A stretch of 64,000 nt of DNA, taken from positions 8,444 to 72,443 of the forward strand of contig DLKC01000020.1 in NCBI GenBank assembly GCA_002478885.1. The letters are read 5' to 3'. How positions within the stretch are numbered: the first letter of the stretch is position 1; each line of letters starts with the position of its first letter. The stretch comes from Chitinophagaceae bacterium UBA7600. Lineage in GTDB: Bacteria > Bacteroidota > Bacteroidia > Chitinophagales > Chitinophagaceae. A program made the position numbers and the translations under genes. The notes under the pieces are model-generated. The model searched no databases, was not told the origin of the DNA, and saw nothing but the letters and a program-made list of their open reading frames with translations. Shown here one piece after another: positions 54,401 to 62,583 of the stretch.

Positions 54401-55151
54401 AAAAATGGCGTCCCTCGGGGAACTCACCGCCGGAATTGCCCACGAGATCCAGAACCCCCTGAACTTTGTAACCAATTTTTCTGATATCAATAAAGACCTT
54501 ATCGACGAACAGGTAGAGGAGTTGAAAAGTGGCAATATAGAAGAGGCCATCCATATAGCCGATGATATCAGGCAAAATGAAGAAAAGATCAACCAGCATG
54601 GAAAACGGGCGGATGCCATCGTAAAAGGAATGCTGCAGCACTCCCGCACAAATCCGGGCGCACAGGAACCTGTCGCCATCAATAAGTTCGCCGACGAATA
54701 CCTGCGCATCTCCTACCATGGCCTTCGGGCAAAAGACAAGGAGTTCAATGTTAGCATCAAAACCGATTTTGATGAAACCATCGGATCAGTCAACCTTGTG
54801 CCGCAGGATATTGGACGCGTATTACTCAATCTTTACAACAATGCATTTTTTGCTGTTAAAGAAAGACAGAAGAAATCCCACGACCGCAGCTATGAGCCTA
54901 CCGTTGTGGTTGCAACAAAAAAACAACCGGGCAAAACGGAGATCAGTATAAGTGACAACGGAACAGGTATACCATCCGGCATCCTCGACAAGATTTTTCA
55001 ACCCTTTTTTACCACCAAATCTTCAGGCGAGGGAACGGGGCTTGGGCTAAGCCTTAGTTACGACATTGTCAAAGCCCATGGCGGCGAGATAAGGGTGGCG
55101 AGCAAGGAGGGCGAGGGCACAGTATTTACCATCCAGCTTCCCCATAAATAG
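51450..55151 (+). CDS. Histidine kinase with two-component-regulator propellers and Y_Y_Y domain
   Basis: 1233 aa. An SPII-like signal (FAFILSC, Cys30) suggests the N-terminus is lipid-anchored. From residue ~123 there are about 14 Reg_prop repeats, enough for two seven-bladed propellers; the consensus is GLxNNVVxxIxEDxxGNLW and FGTxGGGVSKFDGKxFTNY. A Y_Y_Y domain (KYQYMLVGYDKNW, residue ~844), one membrane helix (~909–928), a coiled coil, HisKA with H998 (IAHEIQNPLNF) and HATPase_c (NLYNNAFFAV, DNGTGIP) follow. Unlike hybrid HTCS proteins it has no receiver or AraC domain. It probably senses a periplasmic ligand, often a glycan in this family. The FIST gene follows 29 nt later. Confidence 0.93.
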   Translation: MNEERIKNQWHISTLKHIPAIVGFAFILSCAQQTNPGNSTPGQNTTTVSLHRSLLTDLPAESKPLPVFQDKAAAPKTASMADLTQKNRLVSTTHFFVDSLTGLTIPEDAQGKGLFTAYTTDEGLALDQIYCSYKDRSGNLWFGTSGGGVSKYDGKTFTNYTKLQGLSNNVVWSILEDKNGNLWFGTDGNGVSKYDGRVFTNYSVAQGLANDVVFSIKEDQKGNLWFATLKGGVSKYDGKTFTTYSIAQGLPSNAVRDILEDKQGTMWFGTLGGGLCSFDGKRFTTYTTANGLSNDTIRSLHQDKKGRIWLATDGGGLCAYDGTKFTSYSTMQGLANNKVWTVTEDSKGNIWAGTNGGGASKFDGQHFTNYTTLQGLANNNVRCISEDESGNIWFGTFGGGVCKFEGKSFTNYTKAQGLPNNVVYSITEDNTGNLWLGTFGAGVCRYDRKSFTCYNSTQGLKSNLIYCTSKDSKGNLWFGTFESGAIKFDGSHFTNYSTAQGLANNVVFCITEDQEGNLWFGTSGGGVSKFDGKSFTSFTKATGLPDNEVFCITKDRKGNLWFGTSGGGICRFDGKSFMNFSVEQGLADNLVWAITEDGAGNVWIGTQQGLSVMPAKKAAMLDAIHSTDTTLTGPVFETFTNKDGLPDNFITQIVQGTDDKLYIGTNLGICELLPGPTTTAPEKQWHAGRIFNSHTGYPVKDVNAGSGAMFRDSKGIIWIGTGSDKTGLVRFDPKADIVQSDKPPVVVIQAVKINQENLIWNDLDTTYTSIAVKATHPAPNIAEEINAFGRPLSDAERDANREKFGDIAFRGIRSWYPIPENLVLPHDKNSISFDFNAIETGKNHLVKYQYMLVGYDKNWNPASDKSNATFGNIYEGSYTFKVRAQSPDGLWSEPISYSFRVLPPWWRTWWMYLLYAAIVVSAIALIFRWNTKRIIYQKHVLEQKVAVATAQIREEKENVEAQKKIVENTLKVLESAQAQLIQAEKMASLGELTAGIAHEIQNPLNFVTNFSDINKDLIDEQVEELKSGNIEEAIHIADDIRQNEEKINQHGKRADAIVKGMLQHSRTNPGAQEPVAINKFADEYLRISYHGLRAKDKEFNVSIKTDFDETIGSVNLVPQDIGRVLLNLYNNAFFAVKERQKKSHDRSYEPTVVVATKKQPGKTEISISDNGTGIPSGILDKIFQPFFTTKSSGEGTGLGLSLSYDIVKAHGGEIRVASKEGEGTVFTIQLPHK
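51816..53201 (+). repeat. Eleven in-frame 126-bp tandem repeats encoding propeller blades
   Basis: Units begin at GGT/GGN codons every 126 bp from 51816; the twelfth begins at 53202. All eleven are exactly 42 codons with no indels, and the protein repeats are highly alike. That points to recent expansion or continuing homogenisation. Later blades (from 53202) are degenerate. Confidence 0.88.
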
Positions 55152-55180
55152 TTTTTCAAAAAATCACGCATACGAGTGCC

Positions 55181-56320
55181 ATGAGAGCTAAAACGATTAA
55201 AACCACATCTACCGAAGAATTTCAATCTGCTTTGCAAGAATCAATGGATGATGGATTTAAGCCAACGCTCGCCATCGCATTTGTTTCAAAAAGCCAGGAC
55301 AGGAAAGCCATTACAGCAATACTAAGCCAGCATGATATTGCCGTTTTCGGTTGCACCACCAACGGCGAATTTATCAGCGAGGATCTCCAAAAAGGTTCTG
55401 CAGCCATTTTATTGCTTGACATGAAAAAAGAATATTTCGATATTTATTTTCATGAATTCACCGAACCCAATTACCGGGAGGCGGCGAGAAATATTGCCAA
55501 AAAGGCCAAAGACAAATTTGCAGTGCCGGCTTTTTTAATCGGTGTCAGCAATTATGAAACTGATGGCGAAGAAATTTTGCATGGTATAGAAGATGTGGCC
55601 GGAATGAACGTAAACGCTTGTGGTGGCGGTGCCGGCGATGATTATGCGTTTACTGATAATTACGTTTTTACCAATGGAAGAGATAACGGCAAAGCCATTC
55701 TTTGCCTTGCACTTGACGAAACTAAAATAGAAATCAAAGGCATTGCCACCTGCGGATGGAAAGCGGTGGGCACGGTAAGAACTGTAACCAAAAGTTCAGG
55801 CAACCATGTGTACACCGCAGATGATGTTCCTGTGCTAGACCTCACGATAAAATATGGCGGGCTTGAAAATGTAACACCCGACAACCAGAACACCCTCATA
55901 GAAATTGCTGCCAATTTCCCCCTGCAACTACAAAGGGAAAAAGGCGACCCCGTTATGCGGCCGGGACTTATGATAGACTGGAGCGACCGCTCCTATTACA
56001 CCAGTGGCAGCGTGCCGCAGGGTTCAAAAGTGCGGTTCTCCCTTCCGCCCGATTGGGATGTAATGGAAAAGGTTGTAAATTCAGCAACCCACCTGAAAGA
56101 AACGGAAATGCCTGAGGCCGATGCGGTGGTCGTGTTTAGCTGTGCAGGCAGAATCCTGGCACTCGGGCCCTTAATGGCAGAAGAGATTGAAGGCATAGGA
56201 AAGGTATGGAACGTGCCAATGGCCGGCATGTTTTCCAATTCAGAACTTGGAAGGGCAACAGGTGGTAACCTGGAAATGCATAATATTACAACCTGTGTAG
56301 TTGCATTAAAAGAAAAATAG
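55181..56320 (+). CDS. FIST-domain sensory protein
   Basis: 379 aa, cytoplasmic. FIST_N features: TLAIAFVSKSQDR, IAVFGCTTNGEFIS, FLIGVSNYETDGEEILHGIEDV and the Gly-rich NACGGGAGDDYAFTDNYVF. FIST_C features: GSVPQGSKVRFSLPPDWDVME, DAVVVFSCAGRILALG and MAGMFSNSELGRATGGNLEMHNITTCVVAL. FIST domains usually sense amino acids or other small ligands and are often fused to signalling domains. Here the protein stands alone, 29 nt after the propeller kinase, so it is probably co-transcribed and may modulate that kinase. An element follows 42 nt after the stop. Confidence 0.92.
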   Translation: MRAKTIKTTSTEEFQSALQESMDDGFKPTLAIAFVSKSQDRKAITAILSQHDIAVFGCTTNGEFISEDLQKGSAAILLLDMKKEYFDIYFHEFTEPNYREAARNIAKKAKDKFAVPAFLIGVSNYETDGEEILHGIEDVAGMNVNACGGGAGDDYAFTDNYVFTNGRDNGKAILCLALDETKIEIKGIATCGWKAVGTVRTVTKSSGNHVYTADDVPVLDLTIKYGGLENVTPDNQNTLIEIAANFPLQLQREKGDPVMRPGLMIDWSDRSYYTSGSVPQGSKVRFSLPPDWDVMEKVVNSATHLKETEMPEADAVVVFSCAGRILALGPLMAEEIEGIGKVWNVPMAGMFSNSELGRATGGNLEMHNITTCVVALKEK

Positions 56321-56326
56321 TAGTTT

Positions 56327-56393
56327 GTGTACCCGGCAGCAGTGCTGTAGTTAAGCTGCTGTTGCGTCGCACTCTTCAGCCGCAGCAAGACAT
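56327..56393 (-). repeat. Interspersed intergenic element, copy 24 (TGCGACGCA core)
   Basis: The core is at 56362–56373 on the minus strand, starting 42 nt after the FIST stop. The tail (TTTGTGTACCCGGCAGC) begins right at that stop. Left flank GCTGCGGCTGAAG. Confidence 0.88.
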
Positions 56394-56507
56394 TGAGCAA
56401 GAGCGCTGAAAACAGCTATACCGGTAAGAACCGCAGAACAACCATACTGCTGCTCTCTATTCAGCCCTTACCCGGAGCAACATAACCAACAACATTCCCC
56501 GGCAAAT

Positions 56508-56551
56508 AACGAAGGATGAACGAAGGATCAACGAAGGATGAACGAAGGATC
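56508..56551 (+). repeat. Four tandem copies of an 11-bp repeat
   Basis: AACGAAGGATG and AACGAAGGATC alternate twice, so the array is also two perfect 22-bp units. It is intergenic, 268 nt before the large kinase gene. It could be a slippage array or a set of binding sites spaced about one helical turn apart. Confidence 0.85.
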
Positions 56552-56818
56552 AATGGCTTACCGGCGAAGCATCTGTATAGTATTCACCGGGTATCTACGG
56601 TTTAATAGTACCTGAACGCATGCTATGCCAACCGGCCGATGGGTTCGTACATCAGCAAAAGATGAAGTCGCAGTATCACGATGCCGTACAGCAATTTCAT
56701 GAAATGTCTTAGCATGAGTATTTGCAATTGCCGCAAGCAAAAAAGTAAACGTAAAAAAGCCAATTCCCATGAAAAACGCTGATTAAAATAAACCCAGTTT
56801 AAAAATCAAGCGCAAAGA

Positions 56819-59800
56819 ATGGAGCAAAACATTCAATCCCTTATTGACCTCGTTACCGCCAAGGAAAGTCTTTCCCCGGAAGAAAAGGCTGCAATGATCG
56901 CTATGCTGAAAGAGACTGACAAGCAGCTCACCGTAACGGCATTTAAACTTGACCGCACCGAAAAAGTCAAGCGCACCACCGCCATTTTACTCGAAGAAAC
57001 CATAGAGGAACTGGAGAACAAAAGAAAGGCCATCGAAGCACAGAACCGCGAGCTGGAAATTGAAGCAGCACTGGAGCGGGTACGAGCCATAGCAATGGGC
57101 ATGAACAAGGCCGAAGACATGCCGGATGTTTGTAAAACCATTTCGCAGCAACTGCAACTATTGGATGTAAAAGAAATCCGCAATGTACAAACCGCCATTT
57201 TTTATGAAGATCGCGGAACTTATATGAACTATGAATACTATGCAAAACACGATAAAACAATCACCACTGAAACCAGTTACACCAATCACGGCATTCACCA
57301 GGCTTTTGCCGATCAAATGCTGAAAGGAAAAGGGGAATTCTATGCAACGCATATAAACGATGCTGATGTGAAAGACTGGATTGCTTATCAAAAAACCACC
57401 AATGTTTTTATTGATACTTATTTAGAAACTGCCACATCCTTAAACTATTACTGGTATTCGTTGGGACCGGTTGCCCTGGGTATTTCGACCTACAAACCAT
57501 TACAGGAACAAGAGACAGATCTATTCAAACGCTTTTTAAAAGTGTTTGAGCTTTCCTACACAAGGTACCTGGATATAGAAAAAGCAGCAATACAGGCAAG
57601 AGAGGCGCAAATACAATTGGCATTGGAAAGAGTCCGGGCAAGAACAATGGCCATGCAAAAAAGTGATGAATTACTTGAAACTGCGGAGCTATTGTTCGAC
57701 CAATTAAGACAACTGGGTGCTGAACTGCAGGGAGTAGCATTTGCGATATGTGATGAGAATAGCCAGATGGTCCAAAAATGGACAAGCATTGGCGTTTTTT
57801 CTGTTCCCTGTAATATTGAACCCGGGGAAGAAGGCATGTACCAAGCCTGGAAAAACCAGTCGGGAATGTATGAGGAAGTGTATGACGGGGAAAAGATAAA
57901 GCGGTATTACGAATTGTTTATGGAGATACCTGAATTTAGACAGGGTATCCAAAAATTTATAGCATCAGGTTACCCATTACCGACATGGCAAAAGAACCAT
58001 GCTGTTGTTTTTAAACACGGGTACTTGCTTATTATTACAACAAAACCGTTTAACGAAACAGCTATTTTTTTAAGGTTTGGAAAAGTATTCGAACAAACCT
58101 ATACCCGCTTTCTCGACCTGCAAAAGGCAGAAATGCAGGCAAAGGAAGCCAGGATTCAATTAGCATTGGAACGTGCACGGGCACAAAGCATGATCATGCA
58201 GCATTCCAAAGAACTGGATGATACGTTGCGTGTGTTTCACGAACAGGTTTTACAGTTGAATATTCCGTCAGCCTTTTCGTTTTTGTGGTTGCCGGACGAA
58301 CCAGAGAGCAATCATATATTCTGGGCTGCCTGGGCAGAAAACAATTTATTCAGAAGCAAAGCCATCAGCTATCCGCTTGACAGGAATGAACCTGCCACTG
58401 CACAATGTTTAATTGACTGGAAAAGCGATGAGCCTGTTGTTTCTTATCATGTGCCGCCCGGTGGCGTTGCCAATTATTTTGCTGCATGGAGTGAACTGAT
58501 TGCAGGTGTTGAGCAATTAAAGCCCGAATATTTTAGCGATGGCCTGTATTATGTTGAAGCATTCATGAAGTATGGATGTTTTGGCGTAATGGTTAAGCAT
58601 CCATTGCAGGAAGCAGAAAAGAAAATTCTCGAACGTTTTGCCATAGAATTTGAACGTGCTTATACCCGTTTTCTCGATCTGCAAAAGGCAGAAGCACAGG
58701 CAAGAGAAGCGCAAATTCAACTGGCGCTGGAAAGAGTGCGGGCAAGGACCATGGCCATGCAAAGCAGCGAGGAGCTGGCTGAGGTCTCGTTCCTGCTTAA
58801 CAAGCAGGTTGTGGAATTGGGCATTCCCACACGTGGCTGCGCTTTTAACATTTATGGCAAGCATGAGTCTACAGAATGGTTTAGCAACCTTGAAGGCACT
58901 TTACCCACTTATAAAATTCCGAGAGAAAAAATATTCCTCCAATATTATGAAGCAGGACAGCGGGGAGAAACTTTACTGATTGAAGCATTTGACAAGAAGC
59001 GAATCAAACAACATTATGATTACCTGCATTCCCTCCATTTATTAGGTAATGATGAGGAGGTTGTGGAAAAGATCCGCAACGCCATGCCGGATTCCCAGGT
59101 AGACCATGTAGCATATTTCAAGTATGGCTACCTATTATTTATCACACTGGCTCCTGCCCCCGAATCGCATGACATTTTCAAACGGTTCGCCAAAGAATTT
59201 GAACAAACCTATACCCGTTTTCTCGACCTGCAAAGGGCTGAAGCACAGGTAAGAGAAGCACAGATAGAAGCGGCGTTGGAGAGGATCAGGAGTAAAGCAA
59301 TGGCAATGCAGAACAGTAATGACCTTGACGCTTTAATCAGTCATCTTTTCTATGAAAGCACCAAGCTTGACTTTGTATTAGACAGGTGCATCGTAATGAT
59401 CGTTGAACCGGAAACACTTGATACAACATGGGTATTGTCAAACCCTGAAACGCCATCAGAGCCAACCAATCATTTGGTGAGGTATCATGAATACAAACCA
59501 TACCTCGCTTATATTGACGCATGGAAGAATAGAACTGAAAAATGGCTTTATATGCTCGAAGGTGATGAAAAGAAAAACTGGGACCAGCATCTTTTTTATC
59601 AAACCGAACTATCAAAACTACCGGAACCGGTTAAACAGGGAATGCAGGTACTTAAAAGCATTCGCCTGAACAGCTCCTTCAGCAATTTTGGCAGTATTAC
59701 TTTATCAAGTTTTGAACCACTTAGCGAACAACAGTTTGATATTTTGATTCGTTTTACAAAAGTTTTTGATCTTACCTATACACGTTTCAATGATTTAAGA

Positions 59801-62377
59801 CAAACCGAAGCGCAGGCGAGGGAAGCCCAAATACAATTAGCATTAGAAAGGGTGCGTGCAAGAACGATGGCAATGCAAAAGCAAAAAGACTTGTTTGATG
59901 TAGCAAATGCTTTCGGAGGGCAACTGGTAGCATTGGGCTTAAGAGTGGATTATATCTCCTTTATGTATGGGCCGATATCTAAAAAAAGAGATTGGAACCT
60001 GTGGGGATGTGTTCCGGATTTAGAAAACTCTGCCCAAAACAATATTATTCCTTACAAGCAAACAGCTTATTTTATAAAAACCGAAGAAAGCGTTGATAGA
60101 TATGAAAACACCGGTAATCCGATACAGGTAAAAACGTTTACAAAAGAAGAGAAGAACGAATTTCTAGACCACTACTTTTCTGTTGCACAACCTTTGCCGG
60201 ATGAATTTAAAAAACTTGTTTATGATGCACCTGGCTCCTGCATTGTGGATGCCTTTTTAAACGAGGTTACCGTTTCTATTTGCAGGTATGATGCGCAAGA
60301 ACATTACACAGAAGAACAGCTTGATATTTTTAAGCGGTTTTCTCAAGAGTTCAGGCAGGCATATATTCGTTTCCTTGATTTACAAAAAGCCGAATTACAG
60401 GTAAGAGAAGCACAGATTGAAGGAGCTTTGGAAAAAGTGCGCTCCCGTTCTTTAGCTATGCACAAAAGCGATGAAATAAAAAGTGTGGTAGCAATGGTGG
60501 TGGAAAAGATCACGGAGCTGAATATTGAGATGAACGGAGGAGTTTCGCTTGCCACATTTATCCCCGGCTCAAAAGACCTGCTGCATTGGTTTTTGAACCC
60601 CGAACATTTTGATGAGCCATTGACCATGCACCTTCCTTACTTCAGCAACCTCATTTATGATGACTGCATGGATGCAAGAGCAAAAGGAAATGAACTCTTT
60701 TCAAATGTTTATAATCTTACAAACAAAAATGAGTACTTCAGTTATGCATTTGAGCACTCAGCGTTTAAGAACGTGCCGGAAGAATTGAAACAATGGATAC
60801 TGGAACAACCTTATTTTGGTTTTTCGTTTGCCATTCAGAAAAACTCAGGCATTTTCCTGAATGATTATACAGGCAAATATTTCTCAAAAGAAACCAACAA
60901 TATTCTGGTACGTTTTTCAAGGGTGTTTGAGCAGGCATATGTTCGTTTTCTCGATCTCCAAAAAGCAGAAGCACAAGTGCGGGAAGCACAAATAGAAATT
61001 GCCCTGGAAAGAGTAAGAGCAAGAACAATGGCTATGCAAAAATCTGATGAGCTTTCCGGTACAGCTGCAGTTTTATTTCAGCAATTGATTGCATTGGATA
61101 TTGCTCCAAATCGTCTGTATATCATTATTACGAAAGAGAATAGTTCCCAAATGGAAGCTTGGGTAACTGATGAAGACGGAAGTAAAGTAAGCATGGGATT
61201 TAATGGTGATAACACGAAGAATGAAACGCTGCACAAAATGTACAATGGCTGGGTGCAAAAAAAGAAAACGCTTATCATTGATATGCAAGGTGAAGAATTG
61301 CAGCAATATTTTCATTACCTGCATAATGAACTGAAAGTTCCTTTCAAAGGCGGACTGGATCAAAAAAGAAGGGTGCAGCATATTGCCTACTTCAGCCATG
61401 GGTTAATTGGTATGGCTTCTCCTGAAGAGCAACCAGCTGAAACCCTGGAATTGCTTGAACGATTTGCTTCTGTATTCAACCTTACGTTCACCCGTTTCAA
61501 CGACCTTAAAGTTGCAGAAGCACATGCGTTGCAGGCAGAGCATGACCTTATTGAAATAAAAGCTGCCCGTAAAAAAGCCGAAGAGGCTTTGTCTGAACTG
61601 CAGGCAACACAAAAACAACTCATACAAAGTGAGAAGATGGCAAGCCTTGGAGAGCTCACCGCAGGCATTGCGCATGAGATACAGAACCCTTTGAACTTCG
61701 TCAATAATTTTTCAGACATCAATGCCGAACTGATTGATGAACAAATCGAAGAATTAAAAGCCGGCAATATCAATGATGCGATAGACATTGCCCGGGACAT
61801 TAAACAAAATGAAGCCAAGATCAACCATCACGGCAGGCGTGCCGATGGTATTGTAAAAGGCATGTTACAGCATTCCCGCTCAGGCACCGGCGACAAGGAG
61901 CTTGCGAATATCAATAAACTGGCAGACGAATACCTCCGCCTCTCCTACCATGGCATGAGATCGAAGGAGAAAGACTTTAATGCAGACATTAAAACAGCGT
62001 TTGATGAAACAACGGGCAACGTCAATATCGTGCCCCAGGATATTGGCAGGGTGCTGCTGAATCTCTACAACAATGCGTTTTATGCGGTGAATGAAAAGAC
62101 AAAGCTGAAAATTTCAGACTTCAAGCCTGAAGTCTGTGTTACAACGAAAAAGACCAACGGCAGGATTGAGATAAGCGTGGCAGATAACGGCAATGGCATT
62201 CCGCAAAACATCGTTGACAAAATCTTCCAACCATTTTTCACAACGAAGCCAACCGGTTCAGGGACGGGACTTGGTTTGAGTTTGAGTTATGATATTGTAA
62301 AGGCGCATGGCGGGGAAATAAGAGTGGAGACAAAAATTGACGAAGGAACTGCATTTATTGTTCAATTACCTGTCTGA
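56819..62377 (+). CDS. Giant cytoplasmic histidine kinase with eight repeated sensor modules
   Basis: 1852 aa with no signal peptide or membrane helix. After a ~75-residue coiled start, eight modules of ~180–195 aa follow, beginning near residues 79, 264, 445, 631, 814, 1003, 1198 and 1390. Each opens with a coil of the type REAQIQLALERVRARTMAMQ and continues with a GAF-like alpha/beta part ending FEQTYTRFLDLQKAEAQ. A coiled coil leads into HisKA with H1619 (IAHEIQNPLNF) and HATPase_c (NLYNNAFYAV, DNGNGIP, GSGTGLGLSLSYDI). The modules differ strongly between the coils, so each may sense a different signal. The transmitter matches the neighbouring kinases. Confidence 0.93.
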   Translation: MEQNIQSLIDLVTAKESLSPEEKAAMIAMLKETDKQLTVTAFKLDRTEKVKRTTAILLEETIEELENKRKAIEAQNRELEIEAALERVRAIAMGMNKAEDMPDVCKTISQQLQLLDVKEIRNVQTAIFYEDRGTYMNYEYYAKHDKTITTETSYTNHGIHQAFADQMLKGKGEFYATHINDADVKDWIAYQKTTNVFIDTYLETATSLNYYWYSLGPVALGISTYKPLQEQETDLFKRFLKVFELSYTRYLDIEKAAIQAREAQIQLALERVRARTMAMQKSDELLETAELLFDQLRQLGAELQGVAFAICDENSQMVQKWTSIGVFSVPCNIEPGEEGMYQAWKNQSGMYEEVYDGEKIKRYYELFMEIPEFRQGIQKFIASGYPLPTWQKNHAVVFKHGYLLIITTKPFNETAIFLRFGKVFEQTYTRFLDLQKAEMQAKEARIQLALERARAQSMIMQHSKELDDTLRVFHEQVLQLNIPSAFSFLWLPDEPESNHIFWAAWAENNLFRSKAISYPLDRNEPATAQCLIDWKSDEPVVSYHVPPGGVANYFAAWSELIAGVEQLKPEYFSDGLYYVEAFMKYGCFGVMVKHPLQEAEKKILERFAIEFERAYTRFLDLQKAEAQAREAQIQLALERVRARTMAMQSSEELAEVSFLLNKQVVELGIPTRGCAFNIYGKHESTEWFSNLEGTLPTYKIPREKIFLQYYEAGQRGETLLIEAFDKKRIKQHYDYLHSLHLLGNDEEVVEKIRNAMPDSQVDHVAYFKYGYLLFITLAPAPESHDIFKRFAKEFEQTYTRFLDLQRAEAQVREAQIEAALERIRSKAMAMQNSNDLDALISHLFYESTKLDFVLDRCIVMIVEPETLDTTWVLSNPETPSEPTNHLVRYHEYKPYLAYIDAWKNRTEKWLYMLEGDEKKNWDQHLFYQTELSKLPEPVKQGMQVLKSIRLNSSFSNFGSITLSSFEPLSEQQFDILIRFTKVFDLTYTRFNDLRQTEAQAREAQIQLALERVRARTMAMQKQKDLFDVANAFGGQLVALGLRVDYISFMYGPISKKRDWNLWGCVPDLENSAQNNIIPYKQTAYFIKTEESVDRYENTGNPIQVKTFTKEEKNEFLDHYFSVAQPLPDEFKKLVYDAPGSCIVDAFLNEVTVSICRYDAQEHYTEEQLDIFKRFSQEFRQAYIRFLDLQKAELQVREAQIEGALEKVRSRSLAMHKSDEIKSVVAMVVEKITELNIEMNGGVSLATFIPGSKDLLHWFLNPEHFDEPLTMHLPYFSNLIYDDCMDARAKGNELFSNVYNLTNKNEYFSYAFEHSAFKNVPEELKQWILEQPYFGFSFAIQKNSGIFLNDYTGKYFSKETNNILVRFSRVFEQAYVRFLDLQKAEAQVREAQIEIALERVRARTMAMQKSDELSGTAAVLFQQLIALDIAPNRLYIIITKENSSQMEAWVTDEDGSKVSMGFNGDNTKNETLHKMYNGWVQKKKTLIIDMQGEELQQYFHYLHNELKVPFKGGLDQKRRVQHIAYFSHGLIGMASPEEQPAETLELLERFASVFNLTFTRFNDLKVAEAHALQAEHDLIEIKAARKKAEEALSELQATQKQLIQSEKMASLGELTAGIAHEIQNPLNFVNNFSDINAELIDEQIEELKAGNINDAIDIARDIKQNEAKINHHGRRADGIVKGMLQHSRSGTGDKELANINKLADEYLRLSYHGMRSKEKDFNADIKTAFDETTGNVNIVPQDIGRVLLNLYNNAFYAVNEKTKLKISDFKPEVCVTTKKTNGRIEISVADNGNGIPQNIVDKIFQPFFTTKPTGSGTGLGLSLSYDIVKAHGGEIRVETKIDEGTAFIVQLPV

Positions 62378-62450
62378 ATGAAGGGTTAAAAGGATTACAC
62401 TGATTTTGTACGACTAAAGTAAAATATAAAGAGAAGACCCGTTCTTTAAA

Positions 62451-62579
62451 ATGAAATCTGTACATCGGTGCAATGTGGTTCAGACAGTGGATGATATTGT
62501 AAAAGCGCATGTTGGAGTGATAACAGTGGAGACAAAAGTTGATGAAGGAACGGCATTGATAATTGTGTTACCGGATTAA
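62451..62579 (+). pseudogene. Remnant of a histidine-kinase ATPase C-terminus
   Basis: A 42-codon frame whose last ~30 residues (DDIVKAHVGVITVETKVDEG, then TALIIVLPD) are a decayed copy of the end of the preceding kinase (YDIVKAHGGEIRVETKIDEG, then TAFIVQLPV). GG is changed to VG and the upstream ATPase domain is missing. It lies 73 nt after the intact kinase and just before the next one. It looks like a leftover of a deleted or recombined kinase copy and is unlikely to make a functional protein. Confidence 0.8.
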
Positions 62580-62583
62580 CTAT

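Larger units (their letters stand above)
56321..56818. other. Gene-free region between FIST gene and large kinase
   Basis: No convincing gene in 498 nt. It holds an interspersed element (core 56362) and a four-copy 11-bp tandem repeat (56508–56551). A 70-aa minus-strand frame (56558–56770) starts with a signal-like stretch but lacks coding character; see rejected items. Confidence 0.6.

Noticed and set aside
5274..56393. CRISPR interpretation of the repeated intergenic motif
   Set aside because: Copies are dispersed, in both orientations, kilobases apart, and without regular spacers or cas genes.
56558..56770. 70-aa minus-strand frame with a hydrophobic N-terminus
   Set aside because: The signal-like start is tempting, but the rest lacks coding character, and it lies in an intergenic gap with repeats. 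Conservation data could revive it.
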